From an uncultured Tenacibaculum sp. (GTDB lineage: Bacteria; Bacteroidota; Bacteroidia; Flavobacteriales; Flavobacteriaceae), in assembly GCA_947496185.1 (NCBI GenBank), contig CANMCD010000001.1, positions 186,001-250,000 of the forward strand: a stretch of DNA of 64,000 bases, read 5' to 3'. The notes below the pieces were generated by a model, which did not search any database, was not told where the DNA came from, and was given only the letters and a program-made list of their open reading frames with translations. Shown here one piece after another: positions 47,338 through 54,987 of the stretch. The stretch's first letter is position 1. Each line of letters opens with the position of its first letter. The position numbers were made by a program, and so were the translations under genes.

Positions 47338-47529
47338 TTTATTTAGATTAAATTTAAAAAATAAAATTATTTACTTTTCATCTAGGTAATATTGTTAATA
47401 GTCAGAAAAAAAATATTCTTATTTCGATAAATGCTATTTGATTTCATTTTAAATTTTAAAGAATAACTGTAAAATACTAGGAGAATCCCATCTATTACAT
47501 AAATACAACCTGTCATAACATCCAAAGGA

Positions 47530-47581
47530 TTGTAAGACTTATTAGCGACCTACTTTTATTTAAATATTCATTTAAAAGTAG
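47530..47581 (+). promoter_or_regulatory. Promoter-like site overlapped by an inverted repeat
   Basis: TTG (47530-47532), 18 nt, TACTTTTA (47551-47558) fits the Bacteroidota promoter with one mismatch. The -7 element is also the left arm of a 9-bp inverted repeat, CTACTTTTA (47550-47558) / TAAAAGTAG (47573-47581), which ends 9 bp before the giant gene's ATG. The repeat could block RNA polymerase or ribosomes when bound or folded. Confidence 0.45.
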
Positions 47582-47590
47582 TAGGTAAAT

Positions 47591-50500
47591 ATGAGTAACA
47601 ATCAAGAAAATTTAAACAAGGTATTAGATATAAAGGTTAATACGAATACAGACAATATTAAGAAAATGCCAATTTTGGATGTAAAGGAATCTGTAAAAGA
47701 TGTATATGCAGGGGCACAAGAGGGAGAAGTTTACGTTCGGTTATCTAAAGCTGTGGTTAAAGTAGTAAAAAATACAGATAATAGCCTTACAATAAAGGAA
47801 GAGAGTAGGATAAATACTATCAAAGGAGAAAGTATATTAATGTATGATAACAAGATACATTATGTTTCAAAGAGTAAAAATTGGTTGCTGACAGTAGGAA
47901 ATAATCAACATGCTTTTGATCAAATTAAAAATGATATCAATGATAGTGTTCGTATAAAACCTGACGAAAACGGAGGTATTCATATAATCGATTGGTCAGC
48001 TTCTCCTAAAATTAAATACCAACGTTATGAAAAAGACGATTTGAATTTAATTCGATCAAATAATGGAAATACTGTTTTTATTAGAGATAAGGAAGGCTAT
48101 ATTCCTAATGATAACCAAATTAGTTATTTTTTTAATAAAACATCAAGTAATTATGAGAAATATGATAATGCCTTAAAAACATGGAGCCAAGTAGATAAAA
48201 GTAATATTGTTGATTTTACTATTCAAGATAATACAGGAGTTTTTTATTCAATAGAAGATACTAAATATAATTTTTATAGCTCGTATAAACTTTCTAATGA
48301 AAAGTTAAGAGATGTACAACGTTTTAATGCCAATTCAATAAAACCTAACTTGGTTATTGAAGGTAATACAGCGGGAATATCGGTTGAAACAATCATATAT
48401 TTTCCCTTATTAAATAAGGATAGAGAAATTAAACTTCCGGCAATGGTTGATGATTTCAAAACCAAAGGCAATAATGTTTATGTGTTAGCAGGTGGGTATT
48501 TTTATATTTATGAAAAATTTAGTCATAGGCTTGTAAGTCAATACCCAAAATCAGCAGCAACTAAGACGAATTCAACCAGTTTTGTCAATTATCAAAACAG
48601 TATATTTCTTATTTCTCCTGAAGGACTAAAAAGGGTGAATTTATTCGATAAAGAAAATATTGTAAGTGATTTTGAAACTGTAAATATATCAGGGGAATTA
48701 TTAAGATTATTTGAAGGAGTTATTTATTATGCAAGCGGGAATAAATTGTCATTTATTCAGGTAAGTGATATAACAAATTTATTTCTGATAAATGCCAATG
48801 TAGGGATAAGAACCAATACCCCAAGAGGTGCTCTTGATGTTAAGGGAGATTTATATTTGAATCTTAAAAATGGGAACTTAAAAGTTGATGATAACGGTAA
48901 GGTTGTATTGGCCGAAGATATTGATAAATCAAATAAAGGGCTTAACGACTTGTATGATCAATATTTTAATCAATTAATTCCAACGTTCAATAATCTTTTA
49001 GGAGAAAACATAATTAGGTGGTCTGAGAATACAGGGCTAACTATTGATGATATTGCAGCAAAATCTCCTTATGTTACAGGAATAGTATTTGGTTTAATAA
49101 GAGGGCTTATGACAGTTTATCAGCCTTTTGATAATGACGTTTCAACAGTAGGTAAAATATGTCAAGCAATTAGACAATCAATTGATGGGATAGGTTTACC
49201 AGCGGCTCAGCAACTTTATAGAAGGAAGTTTAAGTTCTCAGATTATGTTAAAAAAGTTTCAGAACCTACCAGACAGCTGCGAATAATAATTCAAGAAATG
49301 GAAGCATATGCAAATGAAATAGGGGATGATCAACTATTTGAAATGTTAAAAACATTATTTGCTTCTCTTGACGTAATATTTACGAATGCAGGTATTGGTG
49401 CAAATTCGTATAACATAAAGACTAATAAAAACTCCATAAATGATATTAATAATAGTATAGGTTTAGATGATAAAAGAAAAGTTAGTTTATTAGGGGAATC
49501 TGGACATTTAAACAGTGTTTCCATTGGTAAAGATACAACTGCTCAGGGGGTAAAAGCTGTGGTAATTGGTAGTGGTTTTAGTAAAAATAAAAGACTTAAA
49601 GGAAGCCAATCTCATGTAGTATTAGGGTCAGAGTCAAATAGAGCGTCGATAACAATTAATCCTGGAGGGGAAAATAGAGCAGGGAGTGTTGCTTTAGGAG
49701 ACAATGTTGAGGTAGTTATTGGAGCAAAATCAAGTACAGCCATTGGTAAAAATGTTGGGGTAATTACTAATAATAGTCTTGTGATAGGTAGTGGTGTTGA
49801 TGGTCATAACAAGCTTTTAGGAAAAGAAAACAGTGTAGTATTAGGGGCAAATTCAACTCATGCATCCCTAACAATTAATCCTGGAGTACAGAATAGAGCA
49901 GGAGCAGTTTCAATAGCAGGAAAAATAAAGGGAAATATCTTACCCGAAGGTTTTAATATGCATTCGTTAGGAGATCCTGTAAATAGATGGAAGCATGGTT
50001 ATTTTGGTGCAAATAGCTTATACATAGGTACCGAGAAAAGTGAAGGGATTGTTAGTTTTGATACCAAAACAAATCAATTAAAACTATCGGGTCCTAATGG
50101 TGTAAAACTAGAGGATATTGAGGTACTAAATGAGGTTAAATTAACAAATCTTAAAAGCGATGGGCCGTCATTTTTAAAATTGTACCCAAATGCTGGTCGT
50201 TATGTTCGTTATACAGCAGATATTGCAAAAATTATTTTTACGATCCTTAATAATCCAATTAGTTCTACCAAACAAGAACCTGTTATAATTAGAGAATGGC
50301 TTGAAGGGAAAGGGCAATTGAATGGCGAAGATTTTCTTGAAGTAAAAAAAGAAGTAAATGATCTTATTTCTAATAAAAAAATAGCTTGGGGACAAGCTGA
50401 TAAATTTAGTGGTATTCTTGATAAAAGTGAAACGTTAAAAAAGTTAGTTGATCAGCAAGAAGCACTAATTAGAGCGGGAGTAATTATTGGGGCTGCAAAA

Positions 50501-52489
50501 ACATTGGCTGATTTTGGAAAAAAACTATCAGAAAACACTAAGGTTGTGGATAGTATCAGTAAAAAAGTTTTAGAAACATCTTTAATAAGTAAATCAGGGA
50601 GTGCTGAAGTTGTAAAAATAAAAACTGCAGGAAATGCTGAAGTAGTCAAAATTAAAACGGCTCAAACAGGAGCAGCTACAGCGATCGGAGCAGCAGCAAC
50701 AGAAGGAGTTGCAGCCGTAGAAGCTTCAAAAGTTAGCTCAATAGCTGAAGTTACTGCCACTGGTGCAACAGCTGTAGCCGCAGTAACTGCTGCAGGTCTT
50801 GCGCATAAATACAAAGGAGATAAGGGAGACAAAGGGGCAAAAGGAGAAAAAGGTTCTAAAGGAGAAAAAGGTTCTAAAGGAGAAAAAGGAGATCAAGGTA
50901 TAGCAGGACTTGCAGGTTCAAGAATTTTAATGATAACTGGTTTACCAAATGCTTCTGAAGGAAATGACGGTGATGTATCGATTGATAAACTAAGTAATAA
51001 ATTTTATTCAAAATCATCAGGTAAATGGATCGAACAAGGAAATATCAAAGGAGCTAAGGGAGATCAAGGTATAGCAGGGCTAGCAGGTTCAAGAATTTTA
51101 ATGACAACTGGTTTACCAAGTGCTTCTGAAGGAAATGACGGTGATGTATCGATTGATAAACTAAGTAATAAATTTTATTTAAAATCATCAGGTCAATGGT
51201 CAGAACAGGGGGATTTAAAAGGTGCTAAAGGAGATCGAGGACTACAAGGATCAAAAGGAGAAAAAGGGGATCGAGGTTTACAAGGACCCAAAGGAGAAAA
51301 AGGAGATTCTGTTTCTCATTTATTACAAAATGTAGTAACAGGTAAATATGAAAAACCAAAGGTAGGAGCTACTTATATTTCACCTGAACAACATGGAGGT
51401 TTTTATGGAAAAGTATTTCGAAAATATATAAATGAAACGTTTAAAAATGGTGATGTTATAGATAAATTACCCACAGGAGAGTTGATTGATTCGAAAATTC
51501 TATCATCTATTGATAATAGTCAATTTGTTTCTGATTATAGGCCATCTGATAATCTATATACAGCAAGATTCTTATTACATAATTTTGGGAATCTGGAACT
51601 TCAAATAGGAACAGGATATAAATTAAGAGGAGGTTGGGTTGATTATGCTAAGAAAGAACTTTTCGTTGCTTACAAAAGAGGTTCTTGGATTTCTATTGTT
51701 AAAGGTGGTACTAATGAAATCTCTGATATTGTGCACATAGGAAATAATTCTATTCATGGGATAGAAGTGGATTCAATACAAAAGAAACTATACTGGAGTG
51801 AGTACAATCAAACTTCAAAAAAAGGATTGATTAAGCGAGTAAATTTGGATGGTAGCGAAATAGAAAATGTTTTAGATGTGGGGCTTACCCAAGGTTTGGT
51901 AATTAATCCGATTACACAAAAAATGTATTGGTGTGATTGGAGCTTTTGGAATACTAATAAAGGGAAAGGAATTCTTTTTAGTGCAAATTTAGATGGAACT
52001 AATAAGAGAGTGATTTATTCAAATGAAGTGCACTTGGGAAATACGAGACATTTAAGTTTGGATTTAAAAAACGAAAAGATTTATTGGGTTGATATGGGAG
52101 ATGCCAACCGTATCTATCGTGCTAATTTGGATGGTACAGGATTTGAAGAAATTAATGTAATTACGGGAAGCTCTCCTTCTTGTGTTGCTATAGATACAAT
52201 TAATGATAAGTTGTATTGGACTAGTTATTATGGTTCATCAGGAAGAAGTGGAGATGGAAGTATAAACAGAGCGAACTTAGACGGTTCTAATGTAGAAGTG
52301 TTAATTGAAACCCCAAATGTAAACATGCCAGAACATATTGAGTTAGATGTATTAGAAAATTACATATATTTTATCGATGAAAATGGCTCTTCTTTAAAAC
52401 GAGCAAATTTAGATGGCTCTAATATCGAAGCACTTTCTAATTCATCACCTGGAACCTACTTTAGTTTATTTAGGAAGCCTGTTGAATAG
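47591..52489 (+). CDS. Giant chimeric fibre protein with head, collagen-like and YWTD domains
   Basis: 1632 aa, uninterrupted, no signal peptide, no membrane anchor and no T9SS sorting domain. Order of parts: beta-rich, propeller-like region (1-390); VGIRTNTPRGALDVKGD (about 403-419), the tail-fibre-type motif shared with the fibre genes at 33-35 kb; helical region (430-640); YadA-like head repeats (about 650-785: AVVIGSG, HVVLGSES, STAIGKNVG, SVVLGANST, GAVSIAGK); SLGDPVNRWKHGYFG (about 795), usual in phage tail fibres; Ala-rich helix (1000-1070); Gly-X-Y blocks at 1076-1108, 1154-1167 and 1211-1239; and a C-terminal YWTD/LDL-receptor-type propeller (about 1385-1630: KLYWSEYNQ, KMYWCDW, KIYWVDMGDANRIYRANLDG, KLYWTSYYG). 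Looks like a long trimeric binding fibre; no tail or injection-system genes are nearby. Confidence 0.85.
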   Translation: MSNNQENLNKVLDIKVNTNTDNIKKMPILDVKESVKDVYAGAQEGEVYVRLSKAVVKVVKNTDNSLTIKEESRINTIKGESILMYDNKIHYVSKSKNWLLTVGNNQHAFDQIKNDINDSVRIKPDENGGIHIIDWSASPKIKYQRYEKDDLNLIRSNNGNTVFIRDKEGYIPNDNQISYFFNKTSSNYEKYDNALKTWSQVDKSNIVDFTIQDNTGVFYSIEDTKYNFYSSYKLSNEKLRDVQRFNANSIKPNLVIEGNTAGISVETIIYFPLLNKDREIKLPAMVDDFKTKGNNVYVLAGGYFYIYEKFSHRLVSQYPKSAATKTNSTSFVNYQNSIFLISPEGLKRVNLFDKENIVSDFETVNISGELLRLFEGVIYYASGNKLSFIQVSDITNLFLINANVGIRTNTPRGALDVKGDLYLNLKNGNLKVDDNGKVVLAEDIDKSNKGLNDLYDQYFNQLIPTFNNLLGENIIRWSENTGLTIDDIAAKSPYVTGIVFGLIRGLMTVYQPFDNDVSTVGKICQAIRQSIDGIGLPAAQQLYRRKFKFSDYVKKVSEPTRQLRIIIQEMEAYANEIGDDQLFEMLKTLFASLDVIFTNAGIGANSYNIKTNKNSINDINNSIGLDDKRKVSLLGESGHLNSVSIGKDTTAQGVKAVVIGSGFSKNKRLKGSQSHVVLGSESNRASITINPGGENRAGSVALGDNVEVVIGAKSSTAIGKNVGVITNNSLVIGSGVDGHNKLLGKENSVVLGANSTHASLTINPGVQNRAGAVSIAGKIKGNILPEGFNMHSLGDPVNRWKHGYFGANSLYIGTEKSEGIVSFDTKTNQLKLSGPNGVKLEDIEVLNEVKLTNLKSDGPSFLKLYPNAGRYVRYTADIAKIIFTILNNPISSTKQEPVIIREWLEGKGQLNGEDFLEVKKEVNDLISNKKIAWGQADKFSGILDKSETLKKLVDQQEALIRAGVIIGAAKTLADFGKKLSENTKVVDSISKKVLETSLISKSGSAEVVKIKTAGNAEVVKIKTAQTGAATAIGAAATEGVAAVEASKVSSIAEVTATGATAVAAVTAAGLAHKYKGDKGDKGAKGEKGSKGEKGSKGEKGDQGIAGLAGSRILMITGLPNASEGNDGDVSIDKLSNKFYSKSSGKWIEQGNIKGAKGDQGIAGLAGSRILMTTGLPSASEGNDGDVSIDKLSNKFYLKSSGQWSEQGDLKGAKGDRGLQGSKGEKGDRGLQGPKGEKGDSVSHLLQNVVTGKYEKPKVGATYISPEQHGGFYGKVFRKYINETFKNGDVIDKLPTGELIDSKILSSIDNSQFVSDYRPSDNLYTARFLLHNFGNLELQIGTGYKLRGGWVDYAKKELFVAYKRGSWISIVKGGTNEISDIVHIGNNSIHGIEVDSIQKKLYWSEYNQTSKKGLIKRVNLDGSEIENVLDVGLTQGLVINPITQKMYWCDWSFWNTNKGKGILFSANLDGTNKRVIYSNEVHLGNTRHLSLDLKNEKIYWVDMGDANRIYRANLDGTGFEEINVITGSSPSCVAIDTINDKLYWTSYYGSSGRSGDGSINRANLDGSNVEVLIETPNVNMPEHIELDVLENYIYFIDENGSSLKRANLDGSNIEALSNSSPGTYFSLFRKPVE
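50888..51229. repeat. Two tandem 171-bp repeats in the fibre gene
   Basis: Each copy codes for GDQGIAGLAGSRILM.TGLP.ASEGNDGDVSIDKLSNKFY (57-residue period, given here in part), so collagen-like stretches alternate with a small globular insert. The two copies differ at few positions. Confidence 0.8.
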
Positions 52490-52522
52490 AAAAAAGGCAT
52501 TATCCTAAAAGTGTATTGTAAT

Positions 52523-52569
52523 AGTATCCTAAAAATCATGTTTTAAATTACATTTTTTTTTAGGATACT
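52523..52569. terminator. Bidirectional terminator between fibre gene and YceI paralogue 2
   Basis: AGTATCCTAAAAA (52523-52535) and TTTTTAGGATACT (52557-52569), 13-bp perfect stem, between two convergent genes. The stem itself carries the A/T runs. Confidence 0.8.
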
Positions 52570-52584
52570 TAATACCAAAAAGTA

Positions 52585-53214
52585 TTATTTAAAGCTAGTA
52601 GTAACTTGAAGAGCTACGTCGTTCCATGTTTTAGAAACACCGTCAGCACCTTTATGTAGTTCTTTACAAATCGTATTAAGAGAATCCAACGCTTTTTCAG
52701 CTTTCCAAGCCAATACATCCATCTTACCTATAAGGTTAAACGATTTACCGTTTAAAGTATAATTAAAAGGAACTTTATTGGTTAGTCCATTCATTGTTAA
52801 ATTTACGTGACCAATAGAATCGTTTTCAAGAACCAGTTTACCTGATAATAGGTCGGTGTTGTCCATAGCTCCAAAGAAAAACTTTCTAATTTTAAAATCG
52901 CGTCCTGAGTCTGCGGTAAAAATACTACTCACAGGAATAGAAAATTCCGCATTATTAATAGCCTCCTTAGCCGTATTTCCTTCTCCGCTATTAAGAATGT
53001 TTATTTTTTTAAATTGTCCTTTTACAGGAACTTTTTCCGTAGTTTTATAAGCAATCCACTGAATACTATGTGTTGCATTTTGTAAAGAAAATGCAGCTTG
53101 TTTTTTAGGAGCTTCTGTTGTGGCTTTATCACCTTCTTTTTTGACTTCTTTTTTACAAGATACTATTGATAAAGTAAGAAGACATAACAATAAAGGAATG
53201 ATATGTTTTTTCAT
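52585..53214 (-). CDS. YceI family lipoprotein (paralogue 2)
   Basis: 209 aa. Lipobox SIVSC (Cys 20), charged linker, then the same YceI block order as its paralogue: WIAYKTTEKVPVKGQFKKI, FSIPVSSIFTADSGRDFKIRKFFF, HVNLTMNGLTNKVPF, GKMDVLAW and a C-terminal GADGVSKTWNDV. Presumably a periplasm-facing lipid-binding lipoprotein. It lies 5.2 kb from the other copy with the giant gene in between in the opposite direction. Confidence 0.85.
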   Translation of the reverse strand: MKKHIIPLLLCLLTLSIVSCKKEVKKEGDKATTEAPKKQAAFSLQNATHSIQWIAYKTTEKVPVKGQFKKINILNSGEGNTAKEAINNAEFSIPVSSIFTADSGRDFKIRKFFFGAMDNTDLLSGKLVLENDSIGHVNLTMNGLTNKVPFNYTLNGKSFNLIGKMDVLAWKAEKALDSLNTICKELHKGADGVSKTWNDVALQVTTSFK

Positions 53215-53299
53215 AATTGATTAATTCTAGGTTAAATAATTGGTTATGTATGTTTATACGGTAAAAATACAGCTCATTTGATAAATAACCGCATTTATA

Positions 53300-53560
53300 T
53301 TAATTTATAATTGACTTTACAAGCTTAATATATTCCTCTTTAGCTTTGTTGGGAGCCATACCTCTTAATTGAATCCAAGCATTAAATTTAAAGGCATTTC
53401 TGAGCCCTTTTGTGTCAGTATTATATGAAAAATGATCCCCTTCTTTAGCTTGCTTGTAATAAGCATATAATTTAAGCATAACGTCAGGTGGCAGTTTTTT
53501 TTTCAAGTTAGAAGCAAGGGTATAGGCTTCTTGAAACTCTTTTTCTAAATTGCTTTTCAT
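53300..53560 (-). CDS. Acyl-CoA-binding protein
   Basis: 86 aa, the size of the ACBP fold. The signature is LPPDVMLKLYAYYKQAKEGD (about 23-42) and KFNAWIQLRGMAPNKAKEEYIKLV (two blocks, about 58-80), with the conserved YKQA, Lys and Trp of the acyl-CoA pocket. It binds long-chain acyl-CoA in the cytosol. Last in the run rsfS-ftsH-LUD-cdsA-ACBP and separated from cdsA by 27 bp. Confidence 0.93.
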   Translation of the reverse strand: MKSNLEKEFQEAYTLASNLKKKLPPDVMLKLYAYYKQAKEGDHFSYNTDTKGLRNAFKFNAWIQLRGMAPNKAKEEYIKLVKSIIN

Positions 53561-53587
53561 ATTGGGAATATTTTGATTTACATTTAA

Positions 53588-54382
53588 TTATATCAAAAAA
53601 TGAAGATACAAATATACAAAAGGAGCAAGAAAAATTAAACTATCTAATCGATCAAGAAGTCCGCCATGACCGGGCATTATACTTCCACTATCTTTTACTC
53701 CAGCTTGTCTTTTAAATTTAGACTCAACCAAATCTCCATAGGTTCCAAAAACACTAACAATTATCGAGATGATAATCCAGTCGGTTAGGGTAAATAGGAT
53801 AGTATTATATCCAATAATAAAACCAGCGACCATTGAAAAAATCATACCGCCTATAAAACCATTGATGGTTTTTTTAGGTGATATTCGTTCAAAAAGTTTC
53901 TTTTTTCCAAACTTTTTACCTGTTAAATAAGCAAAACTATCATTTGTCCAAATAAGAATCAGTATATAAATAATAAGCCATGGCTCATATTTACCATTGA
54001 TTATTGGAACTAATAATAGGAAGATAAAAGGTAATATGATATAACGAATACCAATATCTAATTTCTCAATAAAAAGTTTAGGGTACTTTGTTTCTTTAGC
54101 ATATAAGTGATAAAGTAATCGTATGGAACATAAAATAGTAATGACTAATAAAACCAATAAGACAGTTTGATTTGCAAATAATATAGTGCTTATTATGACT
54201 GCTGGTAGCAGTAAAAACAATAGACTGTTTTTAAATTGTACCATTTTAGAATATTCCCATAAGCATATAGCTGAAAAAATACTTATTAAGGCAATATAAG
54301 ATGCTAGAGAAAAATATATAGCAGTAATAAATAATACGGCATAAACAAGTGCAGATATACTTCTTGTTACTAGAGTTTGCAT
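53588..54382 (-). CDS. cdsA: Phosphatidate cytidylyltransferase
   Basis: 264 aa with about eight transmembrane helices. It makes CDP-diacylglycerol from CTP and phosphatidic acid, the branch point of phospholipid synthesis. Signature DSGSIMPGHGGLLDRLDSL near residue 230 is the CdsA PROSITE-type motif; FGKKKLFERISPKKTINGFIGG (two blocks near 157-178) is also typical. It starts 3 bp after the LUD gene stop, so the genes are tightly coupled. Confidence 0.95.
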   Translation of the reverse strand: MQTLVTRSISALVYAVLFITAIYFSLASYIALISIFSAICLWEYSKMVQFKNSLLFLLLPAVIISTILFANQTVLLVLLVITILCSIRLLYHLYAKETKYPKLFIEKLDIGIRYIILPFIFLLLVPIINGKYEPWLIIYILILIWTNDSFAYLTGKKFGKKKLFERISPKKTINGFIGGMIFSMVAGFIIGYNTILFTLTDWIIISIIVSVFGTYGDLVESKFKRQAGVKDSGSIMPGHGGLLDRLDSLIFLAPFVYLYLHFLI

Positions 54383-54385
54383 GTT

Positions 54386-54973
54386 TTATAAATCTTCAAA
54401 AAGGAGTAAATACAGATTTTTTGAGTTATTATTTCCATAATTCAAAAAATCATCACTACTCTTTTGTATTGTATAATTTGTAATTGAACAGATATTGGTA
54501 GGAATGTTTCCACTAAAATTTGTTTTAATCCCAGTGAGTCCTTCACTTGTATTTTTAACTAGCTGACTAGTGGTTGCATATACAATGAAGTTATCTGGTA
54601 ATTCTGAAAGTTTATGGCTTCCTAATTGATTGGAAGAAAACAATAAGTCTCCATTTTTCGCAATCAAGTGTTCACAAGAGGTGAAAAAAGGAGAAACATT
54701 TTCTAGTTGTTTTTGAGTTTTGATCTTAGCTTTTCGTGTCAGTGCTAACAAATCAAAATCAATACACGTTAGGTGCTTCCAATTATTCTCTGCTAAAATA
54801 TTTTCTAAGTTAAGTGTAACTTCTTTAATACTAGTGGAGTAAAGAAATTTACCTCCCTTGTTTATGAAATTATGTACAAACAAATCATCTAAAGAAAGAT
54901 CAACGGGTTGACGGTTGATCTTTTCTTTAGATGGCTTATTATATGAGTTGAATAACTTTTTAAAAAAATTCAT
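54386..54973 (-). CDS. LUD domain protein (LutC/YkgG-like)
   Basis: 195 aa. The middle, SPFFTSCEHLIAKNGDLLFSSNQLG (in two blocks) and FIVYATTSQLVKNTSEGL, matches the LUD fold of lactate-utilisation LutC proteins, but lutA/lutB are absent. Stand-alone copies between ftsH and cdsA are a habit of Flavobacteriia; the role is not established. It follows ftsH by 14 bp. Confidence 0.8.
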   Translation of the reverse strand: MNFFKKLFNSYNKPSKEKINRQPVDLSLDDLFVHNFINKGGKFLYSTSIKEVTLNLENILAENNWKHLTCIDFDLLALTRKAKIKTQKQLENVSPFFTSCEHLIAKNGDLLFSSNQLGSHKLSELPDNFIVYATTSQLVKNTSEGLTGIKTNFSGNIPTNICSITNYTIQKSSDDFLNYGNNNSKNLYLLLFEDL

Positions 54974-54987
54974 TAATTCGAAAAAAC

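Noticed and set aside
50816-51310. CRISPR-like short regular repeats
   Set aside because: The period is explained by Gly-X-Y codons and a 171-bp coding duplication; spacers and direct repeats of CRISPR type are absent.
47591-52489. Trimeric autotransporter of the YadA/type V class
   Set aside because: There is a head-like region, but no signal peptide and no C-terminal membrane anchor barrel; the C-terminus is a YWTD propeller.
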